Below are positions 9,014-17,515 of a stretch of 64,000 nt of DNA, piece by piece. The position numbers and the translations under genes are program-made. The notes beneath the pieces were generated by a model. It did no database searches. It was not told the origin of the DNA and was given only the letters and a program-made list of their open reading frames with translations. Source of the stretch: Keguizhuia sedimenti (GTDB lineage: Bacteria > Pseudomonadota > Gammaproteobacteria > Burkholderiales > Burkholderiaceae_D); assembly GCA_030715135.1 (NCBI GenBank), contig JAUYVH010000002.1, positions 1 to 64,000 on the forward strand, in the 5' to 3' direction. Position 1 is the first letter of the stretch. Each line of letters starts with the position of its first letter.

Positions 9014-10227
9014 GGAATGATTCCTAATGCTTGATTGATGCGGGCATGGGCCAGGCCGACGGCTACCTGCTGCTGGCGGACAGCCACTTCGGCTTCATGC
9101 GACAGGGCCTCCGAGCGCAGCAGATCCGCCAATCCTCGTTCACCGAGACGGAATGCTTTGTCGATCAGCCGGGTATGTTCACGGGTAAGCTCCGCACGTG
9201 CTTTGGCGGCATCCAGTGCGTCCTGGGCCGCGGCCAGTTGTTGCCTTGCCAGGTCCAGTTCCGCATGCAATGCGGATTCGGTCTGCGCGGCTTCGGCATT
9301 CGCAGTCGCAATCTGCGTGAGCGCGGCGGTTTCGAGCGGACGATTGCGGCTTCGCGTGCCCAATGGAATCTGTACCGCAACGGCAATGCTGCGGCTCGAA
9401 TCTGCTTCATATGTGTCGCGCTCCTGCCGCATCGACAAGCCTATCGTCGGCGGATCGCTGCGCGTGGCATTGACGACATTGAACGATGCTTGTGCCTGCT
9501 GAACCGCAGTCTGTGCGGAAAGGAGCCGGGGATGGGGTTCGCGCATCGCTACAGCAATGGGCTCCGGCTGCGGTACGGGAATATCCTGCTGGCCGGTCAG
9601 ATTGCGATAACGCATGAGCGCCTCCTGCTCGCGTACTCTGGCAGCCGAGGCCGCTGCCCTGGCGGCAAGCACCTCCTGTTGCGCAAGCATGCCGTCGGTT
9701 CTGGCCAGGTCGCCTGCCTTGACCCGCAGCTGGACTTCTTCTGCCAGGCCTTCCAGATGGTGCAGATGGTCTTGTGCTTCCGCCAATGATTCGCGCGCAG
9801 CCGCTACTGCCCACAGGCGCTCGCGGACTTCTCCCGCCAGGGCGAGCCGGGCATTGGCCAGTTGCGCATCGAGATCCTCGCTTCCGGCTTGCGCCAGGTT
9901 CTGCCGTGCAGATTTTTGTCCGGGCAGCCAGACAGGCGCAGACACGGAAACCTCCGTTTCGCGCACGCCATTGCCATCGGTCCAGCGGTCGCTTCGCTGA
10001 CCTATGCCGATCGACGGGGAACCGGCGATCCAGCTCTGTGCGGCTTCACGGCTGGCCTGCGCCTCATTAAGCCTGGCTTCCAGTGTCCGGGCCCGTGGCG
10101 AACGCTGCCATGCCGCGTCTACCGCCGCTTTCAATCCGGACAAATCTGACTGGGACATCGCCAACTGCGGGGCAATGCCCAGACTCACTGCAATACAAAT
10201 ACTGTGCAAGAGATGATGTGCACCCAT
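9010..10227 (-). CDS. TolC-type outer membrane efflux protein (CzcC-like)
   Basis: Two repeats of long coiled-coil helices (around residues 40-200 and 230-400, rich in Ala, Gln and Glu) identify the outer membrane factor of a tripartite efflux pump. The start at MGAHHLLHSI (ATG 10227) is preferred because GGAG lies eight bases upstream; an upstream TTG (10254) lacks a site. A signal peptide ends near LAMS. The C-terminus overlaps the next gene by four bases. Together with the adaptor and RND pump it gives a complete channel across the envelope. Confidence 0.88.
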   Translation of the reverse strand: MGAHHLLHSICIAVSLGIAPQLAMSQSDLSGLKAAVDAAWQRSPRARTLEARLNEAQASREAAQSWIAGSPSIGIGQRSDRWTDGNGVRETEVSVSAPVWLPGQKSARQNLAQAGSEDLDAQLANARLALAGEVRERLWAVAAARESLAEAQDHLHHLEGLAEEVQLRVKAGDLARTDGMLAQQEVLAARAAASAARVREQEALMRYRNLTGQQDIPVPQPEPIAVAMREPHPRLLSAQTAVQQAQASFNVVNATRSDPPTIGLSMRQERDTYEADSSRSIAVAVQIPLGTRSRNRPLETAALTQIATANAEAAQTESALHAELDLARQQLAAAQDALDAAKARAELTREHTRLIDKAFRLGERGLADLLRSEALSHEAEVAVRQQQVAVGLAHARINQALGIIP

Positions 10228-10343
10228 GCGGACTCCATTCGGTTTGTAAAACAATAAGCCGAAGGCAGGTGCACAACGTGCGGCATAACGAACGGCACAA
10301 GGCCGTGCGTCAATTCGTTAACAGTGTGGATACCCCCGGCGGT

Positions 10344-10697
10344 TTAACCGAGGGATGGGGAAGGCGGTCGTTGCGGTCGTTCGGGGATTGGATCGGGAAT
10401 GTACTGCCAGGTTTCAAGTTTGGCAATGACAACCGGCGTGAGCGTTAAAGGCTGCACTCCGGTGGAGGGCAAGGTAAAAGCGAGCTGACACGCCGCGTGT
10501 TCCGAGAAATGCTGCTCCGATTCATCGGATTCATCGTAATGAATGGTGTCGCCGTGATGGTGGTGACTGGAACCCTGCAGATGTTTCAGCTCATGCGCGA
10601 TCGTGTGGTCATGTCCGGCCGTCAGCCATCCGCCTTGCATCGCAAAGCTATGCAAGGGCAGGAGCAGCAACAGAAAGATCGTCAGGAGTCGGCGCAC
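10344..10697 (-). CDS. CzcI-like histidine-rich periplasmic protein
   Basis: The start is a GTG giving MRRLLTIFLLLLLPLHSFA, a signal peptide very like that of CzcI from cobalt-zinc-cadmium resistance operons. The mature protein has clustered histidines (AGHDHTIAHELKH, SSHHHHGD, EQHFSEHAAC) followed by a proline-rich C-terminus ending RPQRPPSPSLG. It is the first gene of the efflux operon, about 115 bases ahead of the TolC-type gene. CzcI proteins are known to modulate metal-inducible expression; a similar role here is inferred from position and composition. Confidence 0.7.
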   Translation of the reverse strand: MRRLLTIFLLLLLPLHSFAMQGGWLTAGHDHTIAHELKHLQGSSHHHHGDTIHYDESDESEQHFSEHAACQLAFTLPSTGVQPLTLTPVVIAKLETWQYIPDPIPERPQRPPSPSLG

Positions 10698-11597
10698 AGA
10701 ATTCAGACTTGTCAGCTATTAGCCATCGAAAGTGAGCCTTGATTATATCAATTAAATCTGAATCGTCACCTTAACAGAAAGCACTTGTTGGAATCGGAAA
10801 CGATTTTTACCGGATCACACCGGTTCGGTTACAAATGGTCGTATGGCAGGCATGACGCATGATGCAAATGTTTCAAACAACGCATCATTGGAATCCAAGC
10901 GATTATTTCTGGGAACTATTGAGCGTTCGCTATCGGCCGGAAGCACACTGTCAGTTCATAATTTCGCGCGTTGCAACATCCGCCGAATCCCGAAAAGCCG
11001 ACAACTTTTAATGCAATGAGTGGTAATTTGAAGCGCAAACTCGCGGCAGGCATTCAATGCAATGCGGTGGCAGCATCTCGATGCAATTAGTTGCTGGTTT
11101 TCGTGTAAATATCGCCTTCCCCTATGTTTAAGGCTTTCTATTCACTCTGATTGTTTGCAACCATCCGCTTAATTCGGATAGCCCCACCTTAATGTACTTT
11201 GATGTCCATTGTTTTTTCAAAGGCTCGCTCGCTGTTAGCAGCTTTTTTCGCCCTTATTTAAAGGGAGATATTTGCAAGCAAACTTATTGTGTTCTCAACC
11301 AATATTTCTTACTTGAATATAAGTTATTTACCCCTTTGATATAAATCAGGCGAATCACTTTCACGTAGCCTTTTGACTCTTATCCTGGCTCATTTGTAGA
11401 CTTATTATGAAATGTCTTATTGTCTCCGTGGCTTATATGGACGTTGAATAAAACCTCGACTTAACACGTTGAATAAAACATCGACTTAACATTTAGTGAA
11501 ACAGGAAATCATGACAACTTTATGTTTAAAACCATATTCGGAGCAACGTCTTACATACAGTTAAGACAAGTGTTTTATTGGTAATGGAATTACTGAA
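10698..11597. other. Long AT-rich non-coding stretch
   Basis: Nine hundred bases without a convincing gene. The right half of its left end (10698-10800) should carry the promoter of the leftward metal-efflux operon. Base composition falls markedly compared with the flanks, suggesting acquired DNA. A 25-bp tandem duplication lies at 11441-11490. No transposase, tRNA or integrase was found. Confidence 0.5.
11441..11490 (+). repeat. Two tandem copies of a 25-bp unit
   Basis: The units 11441-11465 and 11466-11490 both begin ACGTTGAATAAAAC and end TCGACTTAAC, with one mismatch (C/A). They lie about 110 bases upstream of the next gene and could be a regulator binding array or a simple slippage product. 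Confidence 0.75.
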
Positions 11598-11999
11598 TTG
11601 ACGTTGAGCGTGGGCTTAATCAATACAGTAGCAGGAGCCAACACTTTCACTTTTACATTGATGAAAGTGTACAAGGTTCCTAATCCGGAAAGACGGCTGA
11701 GCGCGTTCGTAGGAGTGGATGAGGGAAACTTATTGCCAAACCATACTGCTCTTAGTGTTGGTTTATACAACTACGAAACTCAACAGACAGCATTCACTCC
11801 TCGACAGGTAATTAAATCAAACAATTTCCCCACCTATAGTTCAGGCTTCAATGTGACTCCCGGTTCGGGTTATTGGCCCGGATTTTACGGGGAGCTGAGT
11901 TGGAACGGTTCAACATGGATAGATCAGGGCATTAATTCCATACCTATTAATTCTGTCGGAATAAATAAATGGTGGTGTAAATTTCAACCAACTTTTTGA
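11598..11999 (+). CDS. Hypothetical protein in an AT-rich island
   Basis: I do not recognise this 133-residue protein. It opens at a TTG with no clear ribosome site and is rich in Asn, Thr, Ser, Gly and aromatic residues (for example SGFNVTPGSGYWPGFYGELSWNG). This is a composition typical of extracellular or tail-like beta proteins. It ends NKWWCKFQPTF. No signal peptide is visible, so the true start may be missing or the gene may be the remnant of a longer one. Codon use and GC are lower than in the surrounding metal-efflux and enzyme genes, pointing to horizontal transfer. Confidence 0.4.
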   Translation: MTLSVGLINTVAGANTFTFTLMKVYKVPNPERRLSAFVGVDEGNLLPNHTALSVGLYNYETQQTAFTPRQVIKSNNFPTYSSGFNVTPGSGYWPGFYGELSWNGSTWIDQGINSIPINSVGINKWWCKFQPTF

Positions 12000-12050
12000 A
12001 TACAAAATCAAGATATAGCAGGGAGTTTTTATTATGCGAGGTATTAGCAA

Positions 12051-12350
12051 ATGGCAAAAATTAATTCTATTGGAGCAGCCCTATTTTGTGCTTTGCTAGC
12101 TTCTTGTGGCGGAGGCGGAGGCGGAGGCGATGATGCGGCACGCACTACTACCACCGATGCTACTACGCCTACAGCAACGCCGACGCCGGAGGAGCCAGTA
12201 CGCGCGCGTCAGGCAGACCCCGATACTACTACGCCTACAGTAACGCCGACGCCGGGAACGCCGGCTTCAGAGTTACAAGGTCGTCTAGACGGTTCACGAA
12301 CGCCGCCATCAGGAATCACACCACCACCACCTCCTCCTGCACAACAATAA
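12051..12350 (+). CDS. Small lipoprotein with Thr/Pro repeats
   Basis: Signal peptide MAKINSIGAALFCALLASC ends in a lipobox (LASC), so the mature protein is predicted to be lipid-anchored. The cysteine is followed by seven glycines and two copies of a TTTPT-x-TPTP repeat, and the protein ends PPPPPPAQQ. No globular domain is evident, so it is probably a surface linker or spacer. A GAGG lies nine bases before the ATG. It sits between two other exported or exported-like genes in the same low-GC island. Function unknown. Confidence 0.55.
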   Translation: MAKINSIGAALFCALLASCGGGGGGGDDAARTTTTDATTPTATPTPEEPVRARQADPDTTTPTVTPTPGTPASELQGRLDGSRTPPSGITPPPPPPAQQ

Positions 12351-12528
12351 ATAAAAAACACGGCAGCACGGACGTCTCAAAAAGTCCCGATGGGTCTGTT
12401 ACCTTATGAATGGTAAATCATGAAACCTTTATAAAAGTAGCAGTAATGTTTGCAGGCTATTTAAGAAGCTTTAATCTTTTCATTAGAGGGGTGTGATGGG
12501 CCCTTCTACAGCAGCAAAGGAGAACGTC

Positions 12529-13041
12529 ATGGTTTTCAAAAGTCTTTGGTTAAGCACTGTATTAGCGGGAGCCCTAGTTACGGCTGCCCCTGGTCATGCC
12601 GAATACGCGAACGATGGTTATGACTATGTGAATGGACAATGGACTGGTTGGTATCGAGCACATGTCAGCGATAACGTTTGGGATGAGTACATCAACGGTC
12701 AGTATTACTGGCGACGGGACTTTAACACTAACTGGGTTACTCAATACTTGGGTGGACTGTGGTTCGGTTATTATTCTGCTCAACCAAACGACATATACAT
12801 TGCATTCAACAACGCATGGGTACCTTTTGCCCAGTACATTGCAATGTTGCAAGCGCAGCTCCAAGCGCAACAGCAAAGTGGCGGCCTTACTCTTACCATC
12901 GGAGGTAGTACTGGAGTGGACTACACAAAGGGAAATTTTGGAGCTGACTTCGGTAGCTTTTTAGATTACTTGGGGACCTGTCCGACGTGTCCCCGCTTGT
13001 CGCCTGGGCCATGGACTTTACGCCAAGGACAGGCTCGATAG
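12529..13041 (+). CDS. Exported aromatic-repeat protein, C-terminus probably frameshifted
   Basis: The ATG at 12529 is chosen over an upstream GTG because AAGGAG precedes it. A signal peptide ends at GHA. Residues about 26-105 contain three to four imperfect repeats of about 20 residues with the core Y-[VIL]-[NG]-G-x-[WY]: YDYVNGQWTGWYR, DEYINGQYYWRR, TQYLGGLWFGYY, then FNNAWVPF. A Gln-rich helix and a Gly-rich region follow. After SFLDYLG the annotated frame reads an odd GTCPTCPRLSPG tail. One extra G in the G-run at 12973-12976 would instead give GDLSDVSPLVAWAMDF and a stop at 13085. I recognise no family; the tryptophan/tyrosine repeats suggest sugar or cell-wall binding. Confidence 0.55.
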   Translation: MVFKSLWLSTVLAGALVTAAPGHAEYANDGYDYVNGQWTGWYRAHVSDNVWDEYINGQYYWRRDFNTNWVTQYLGGLWFGYYSAQPNDIYIAFNNAWVPFAQYIAMLQAQLQAQQQSGGLTLTIGGSTGVDYTKGNFGADFGSFLDYLGTCPTCPRLSPGPWTLRQGQAR

Positions 13042-13108
13042 AGGTACAGGCGGCTTCGACCATCCTTTTGTGTGAACCCCAATGACCAACTCGGCCCCAA
13101 AATTCAAT

Positions 13109-13138
13109 GCCGCTAACATGGCTGCCTGGGTTAGCGGC
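13109..13138. terminator. Hairpin downstream of the aromatic-repeat gene
   Basis: GCCGCTAAC (13109-13117) pairs perfectly with GTTAGCGGC (13130-13138) around a 12-base loop, followed by only a short T stretch. It lies just past the end of the aromatic-repeat gene and could terminate it. Confidence 0.4.
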
Positions 13139-13194
13139 TAATTCTCAACGGGAACCCTAAGGCGCTGAAATGTGAGCTTTCGGGATTTGCATCT

Positions 13195-13229
13195 CCGCTA
13201 TCCCGCATGCGCCCCGTGCGGGATAGCGG
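13195..13229. terminator. Strong 12-bp hairpin between convergent genes
   Basis: CCGCTATCCCGC (13195-13206) pairs perfectly with GCGGGATAGCGG (13218-13229). There is no T-run on either side, so it may be a bidirectional attenuating structure or a Rho-assisted terminator between the plus-strand island genes and the minus-strand deaminase. Confidence 0.45.
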
Positions 13230-13276
13230 ATGTGTCGTTCGATGTGCATCGTGGCGAAAAATAGCCAGTTCCAGGT

Positions 13277-13720
13277 CTACGAACCATAGACTTGGTCGGC
13301 ATTTGTACCTGTATCTATCCGGGTGAGCGTAATGGGTGCAGCCTTTAAGGAAATATTCAATTTTTCATAGACGTGCCGGCTCGAGAAACCATATGGTTCC
13401 GCGTCCGTGTTGTCGAATGCATAGTAAACCTCGCTGATCCCGGACATGATCAGTGCAGCCATGCACATCGGGCAGGGATGGCCGCTGGCATACATGACGG
13501 CACCTGTCAGGTTCGGGCTTTTCAGTGTCTGGCTTGCGGTGCGTATTGCTTCCATTTCAGCGTGCGCGGTCGGATCGTTGCATTGAATGATCCGGTTCAC
13601 GCCTGTTGCGACTTCAATTCCATTCAGCGTCAGCACCGCGCCGAACGGCCGGCCGCCGTCCGCGCGGTTCGATTGCGCGAGGCGAACCGCTTCCTTTAAG
13701 AATTGCTGATGGTTCTTCAT
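13277..13720 (-). CDS. Nucleoside/guanine deaminase family protein
   Basis: This is a 147-residue member of the cytidine-deaminase-like fold. The zinc site is intact: HAE (the TAHAEMEAIR segment, about residues 52-61) and PCPMC (GHPCPMCMAAL, about 81-91). A GGRPFGAVL substrate-loop motif is present near residue 22. Such enzymes deaminate guanine, cytosine or related bases. Length and the Cys-Pro-Met-Cys form favour the guanine-deaminase/tRNA-adenosine-deaminase branch; the substrate is not certain. It is the last gene of a leftward cluster, 28 bases from a gamma-glutamyltransferase-like gene, which points to catabolism of an N-heterocycle or amide. Confidence 0.85.
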   Translation of the reverse strand: MKNHQQFLKEAVRLAQSNRADGGRPFGAVLTLNGIEVATGVNRIIQCNDPTAHAEMEAIRTASQTLKSPNLTGAVMYASGHPCPMCMAALIMSGISEVYYAFDNTDAEPYGFSSRHVYEKLNISLKAAPITLTRIDTGTNADQVYGS

Positions 13721-13748
13721 GATCCTCCTTCAGGTGACAATTCAAAAG

Positions 13749-15443
13749 TCATACTCCAAGCGCCTTGCCATCGCTGCGCGGGTCATGCGCTCCCGTCATC
13801 AATCCTGTTTTCGGGTCGATGACAATCGCTCCGGGATGCCCCGCAAGCGGGCTTTGTGCAGGCAATTCGCTCAACTCATGTCCGCGGCCGGAAAGCTCCT
13901 GGAACACATGGTCTCCGGCATCTTTCTCGAGCTTGAGTGTATCCCGGGTATCCGAAAACGTTTTACCGAGCAGGAACCTGGGTTTGGACAGGGCGGTCAG
14001 CGGATCCATTCCATAATCGATCATGCGGGTCAGAATGGCAGCAAGCGTCTGCGGCTGGCCGTCCGCACCCTGTGTGCCATACAGGATGGCCGGCTTGCCG
14101 TTGCGCATGAACATGCCAGGGTTAAGCGTGTGGAAAGGGCGCTTCCCTGGCTGCAGTACATTGTGGTGAGATGGCTTCAGATTGAACGAAGCGCCACGGT
14201 TATGCCATAACAGGCCCGTATCGCCGACCAGCATGCCGCTGCCCCAGTCAAAATAAATCGTCTGCAGCATGGAGACCGAATTGCCATACGCATCCGCCGC
14301 GCCGATATAGACGGTGTCGCCGGTCTTGAACGTGTGCGGCCATGCCAATGCCTTTTTCATGTCGATCTTCGCGGCCTGCTTGTCGAGGTGAATTTTCGAC
14401 AGCAGAAGATTGACCGGGACATTAAAGAAATCGGGATCGGCGACGTACTGGTTACGGTCGATGAAAGCACGTTTCACTGCCTCCACGACCAGGTGGTAGT
14501 AGTCGGCACTGCCTTCAGGGATGCTCTTTAGATCGAACCTGTCGAGAATGCCCATGATTTCAAGCGTGGTGATTCCCTGGGTCGGCGGCTGGTGGGCGAT
14601 CAGCTCGCCGTCGCGATATGCCACTCTGAGCGGCTGCTCTATCCTTGCCTGGGTTTTTGCCAGATCCGAAGCGGTCAATGGCGAACCGGCCTCCTTCAGT
14701 CCTTTGGCGATTCTTTCCGCCACCAATCCTTCATAAAAATCGCGGTGGCCGCGTGCTGCGAGCGTCTCGATGGTAGCGGCCAACTGAGGTTGCCTGAAGA
14801 GCTCGCCAATCTCTGGCGCTTTTCCGTCCCGGGTAAACCCCCGCACGACGCCGGGCATAATACTCAATTCTTTTTGGCGGAAGTCGAGCCAGAAGCGTTC
14901 CGACGCCGTGACCGGAAAGCCATCGCGCGCCAGCCTAATCGACGGCTCGAGCAGCTCGCCCCAGGTCTTTTTCCCCGCAAATTCTGCTTTACTCAGTTCA
15001 TAGGCCTTGCCTAGCGTATCGACATTGGCTGCGGTGGTCAGCATGGACTGCGGGCCGCGCGTTGGGATCGTTCCGGTATAGGACGGCAGTTTTTCAGGAG
15101 CCTGGCCGATTCCGGAAATGGTTTTCACATTACCCTTGCTGTCGCTGAGGATCATGAAGCCGTCACCGCCAAAGCCGCAGAAGTGCGGGTAGGTCACATT
15201 CAATGCGGCGCCGATTGCAATAGCCGCCTCAATCGCATTCCCTCCCGATCGCAAGACCTCCAGTCCGGCCTGCGTTGCAAGCTCATGCGGGCTTGTCACC
15301 ATGCCCTTGCTTGATTTTGCCAGCAATTGCGAACGGTCCGCTTCTTTCGCCAAAGAAAGGGAAGACAATCCGCCCAGCGCCAATGCGCCGGATGCGGCAA
15401 TGAACTCGCGTCGTTTCATCTCATAAGGGTATTTGTTTTTCAT
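13749..15443 (-). CDS. Gamma-glutamyltransferase family hydrolase, Tat-exported
   Basis: The start at MKNKYPYEMKRREF (15443) has an AGGAA site. The N-terminus carries a twin-arginine signal (KRREFIAASGALALGG), so it should act in the periplasm. The body follows the GGT-like autoprocessing Ntn fold. The catalytic nucleophile is the Thr in GDTVYIGAADAYGNSVS (about residue 377); classical GGT has a second Thr where this protein has Val. The PTQGITTLEIMGILD and YGTQGADGQPQT segments are family signatures. It belongs to the YwrD-like branch rather than classical glutathione GGT. A cytoplasmic-type paralogue is encoded three genes upstream. Confidence 0.85.
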   Translation of the reverse strand: MKNKYPYEMKRREFIAASGALALGGLSSLSLAKEADRSQLLAKSSKGMVTSPHELATQAGLEVLRSGGNAIEAAIAIGAALNVTYPHFCGFGGDGFMILSDSKGNVKTISGIGQAPEKLPSYTGTIPTRGPQSMLTTAANVDTLGKAYELSKAEFAGKKTWGELLEPSIRLARDGFPVTASERFWLDFRQKELSIMPGVVRGFTRDGKAPEIGELFRQPQLAATIETLAARGHRDFYEGLVAERIAKGLKEAGSPLTASDLAKTQARIEQPLRVAYRDGELIAHQPPTQGITTLEIMGILDRFDLKSIPEGSADYYHLVVEAVKRAFIDRNQYVADPDFFNVPVNLLLSKIHLDKQAAKIDMKKALAWPHTFKTGDTVYIGAADAYGNSVSMLQTIYFDWGSGMLVGDTGLLWHNRGASFNLKPSHHNVLQPGKRPFHTLNPGMFMRNGKPAILYGTQGADGQPQTLAAILTRMIDYGMDPLTALSKPRFLLGKTFSDTRDTLKLEKDAGDHVFQELSGRGHELSELPAQSPLAGHPGAIVIDPKTGLMTGAHDPRSDGKALGV

Positions 15444-15605
15444 GGTATTCCTGTAGTCGTTGTCGCTCATTGTCTATCTAGAGGCGTTCGTGCAAGTTTA
15501 GGAAAGAGCCCATGCGCCAGGCACGCTGCCGGGAACCGCGCATTCGGCATGGCAGCCAAGCCGGAGTGACGGCTGCCATGCAGCGCTGCGGCGCCTGGGC
15601 ATTAC

Positions 15606-16172
15606 TCAGTGCGCATGGCCATGAGCATTGGCTTTTGCGGGCTTCTCGAAATGGTCAGCCGGCGCATCCTTTTCGTGTACTCCATGGTGCGCACCGAAGT
15701 TCGCCGTTATCCAGGCATAAGCGGGGCCCATCGCATTCATGATGATTACGATGTAAAGCGCGGAGAATGGGTCTTTGGGAACCGGACCGAATCCTCCGAA
15801 CATGGTGGCGAAAAATGAAGCAAAGCCGAAGAACATCCCGGGGATAAAACCGATGCCCGGCAGCCTGGCCAGCAGCATCATGCCGGCATTCAGGCAAAAC
15901 AGGATCACCATTTCCGCGATGAGCAGTTCCGTGCCTGAGAGATATCCCGATGCCTGTTTGAAGCCGGTCACTACGAGGAAGCCGGTGATCGAGCCAATCG
16001 GCAGCACGGGCCAGATGCGCTTCAGGTTTGCCTTGGTCGGACCTCCCATGGCGAATGTCCCGGCCCAGCTGATGAAGATTGCCCATACGGGCAAGTGATA
16101 GGGAAGCTGGACCATGAGTACGGTCGTTACTGCGAGTAATGAGGCAACTACCTCTGCGGGCGGCTTTTTCAT
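15606..16172 (-). CDS. DUF1097 membrane protein with a His-rich tail
   Basis: A 188-residue inner membrane protein with five or six hydrophobic helices between residues 7 and 155, including the FISWAGTFAMGGPTKANLKR loop and GIGFIPGMFFGFASFFAT helix typical of DUF1097. An AAGGAG site precedes the ATG. The cytoplasmic or periplasmic tail ends FGAHHGVHEKDAPADHFEKPAKANAHGHAH-like, with many histidines. DUF1097 proteins have no established function but resemble small transport proteins. Here it sits between an amidohydrolase (23 bases upstream) and a GGT-like gene, so I infer a role in moving the substrate or product of that pathway. Confidence 0.8.
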   Translation of the reverse strand: MKKPPAEVVASLLAVTTVLMVQLPYHLPVWAIFISWAGTFAMGGPTKANLKRIWPVLPIGSITGFLVVTGFKQASGYLSGTELLIAEMVILFCLNAGMMLLARLPGIGFIPGMFFGFASFFATMFGGFGPVPKDPFSALYIVIIMNAMGPAYAWITANFGAHHGVHEKDAPADHFEKPAKANAHGHAH

Positions 16173-16195
16173 ATGTGTCTCCTTAATAAGTGATG

Positions 16196-17488
16196 TCAGT
16201 CGTTATGGATATGATGGGAATGGTTGTTACAGCAGCGCTTGCCGTGTATTTCGCACGTATGGTGAGTGACCACTGTGACCTTTCCGCGCTTGATCACCCA
16301 GGATCGCGGCGGCAGGTCGAGCAGGGCGTCTGCCACCTGATACGTGTCGAGAATCACCAGGTCGGCCTGTTTGCCGACAGCAATGCCGTAGTTGCCGGAA
16401 ATTCCGATTGCACGCGCGGCGTTGAGAGTGCCCATTTCAAGAATGGCTTTCTGATGGGCGGGCGTTCCGTAAGAGATCGCATGTGCAAGCAAATTGCCGA
16501 TCACCAGCATGTCCGCCTTGCCGAAAGGCGTGAATGCATTGCGGATATTATTGGAAGAGTAGGCGACATTCACTCCCGCGCTGTGCAGGGCGCGCACGGG
16601 CGTTAATCCGCGCCGTCGATTTTTCTGGTCGTTGCGCCCGCCCAGATAAAGGTCGGTCGCGGGCAGGGTGACAATGCTGATGTCCGCTTTTTTCAGCTGT
16701 TCGATGACCGGCTGGAGTTCGTCCGGATCGAGCGAACCAAGGCTGGTGACGTGGCCGAGCGAGACTCTGCCCTGATAGCCGGTTTCAATGGTCTTTTGCG
16801 CAATATAGCCGACCGAGGCGAAGCGCTGGTCGGATGCATCGTCGGCAAAGTCCGCATGCATGTCGATATCCACATCATGCTTCTGAGCCATGGCAAAAGC
16901 GATGTCGATGTGGCGCTTGGTGTCTTCCCAATTGAGCTCGTTGTAAGGACATCCGCCGACCACATCGGCGCCCATGCTCATCGCCTCTTCCATCAGTTCG
17001 GTGGTGCCGGGGGATTTGCATATGCCCTCCTGCGGGAAGGCGACGATCTGTATATCGAGCAGGTCCCTGTATTCCTCTTTCAGCTCCAGCAGCGTTTCCA
17101 CGCCGATCAGGCCCTGGATGATATCCACGTCCGGATGTGCGCGTATTGCCACGGTGCCATTCTTGATCGCCATGTCAAGCACCTGCCTGGAGCGTTCCAT
17201 CACGTCCTGCCGTTCCTGCTTGCTCTTGAGCACGCCAGTCACGCGGATGGCTTCCTCAAGCGTGCCGAGAACCGGCGGCAGCCTGCGGTGCAGCAAAGCC
17301 TTTTCCAGGTGCATATGCGGCTCCACCAGGCCGGGAATCACTGCCCGGCCGCCCGCATCAATGATTTCCTTTGCGTCCGCCTGGATCCCTTCCTCCAGTG
17401 CCGCGATCTTTCCATCCTTGATTGCAATATCCATCAGTGGCCCGTCGTCCAGGACCCTGGCGTTTTGTATGAGTAAATCGATTTGCAC
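16196..17488 (-). CDS. Cytosine-deaminase-like amidohydrolase
   Basis: GTG start at 17488 with a GGAGGAG site five bases away. The protein is a metal-dependent hydrolase of the amidohydrolase superfamily. It has a beta-sandwich N-terminus with VIPGLVEPHMHLEKA (HxH metal ligands), the DIDMHADFADDASDQR segment (H and D ligands) and SLGHVTSLGS (H), with YSSNNIRNAFTPFG near the final Asp position. This pattern matches cytosine deaminase and isopropylammelide hydrolases, which open or deaminate N-heterocycles. An unusual Cys/His tail (HHTCEIHGKRCCNNHSHHIHND) extends past the usual end. The substrate is not known. Confidence 0.85.
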   Translation of the reverse strand: MQIDLLIQNARVLDDGPLMDIAIKDGKIAALEEGIQADAKEIIDAGGRAVIPGLVEPHMHLEKALLHRRLPPVLGTLEEAIRVTGVLKSKQERQDVMERSRQVLDMAIKNGTVAIRAHPDVDIIQGLIGVETLLELKEEYRDLLDIQIVAFPQEGICKSPGTTELMEEAMSMGADVVGGCPYNELNWEDTKRHIDIAFAMAQKHDVDIDMHADFADDASDQRFASVGYIAQKTIETGYQGRVSLGHVTSLGSLDPDELQPVIEQLKKADISIVTLPATDLYLGGRNDQKNRRRGLTPVRALHSAGVNVAYSSNNIRNAFTPFGKADMLVIGNLLAHAISYGTPAHQKAILEMGTLNAARAIGISGNYGIAVGKQADLVILDTYQVADALLDLPPRSWVIKRGKVTVVTHHTCEIHGKRCCNNHSHHIHND

Positions 17489-17515
17489 GGTGTCTCCTCC
17501 GTTTTATAAAAATTC

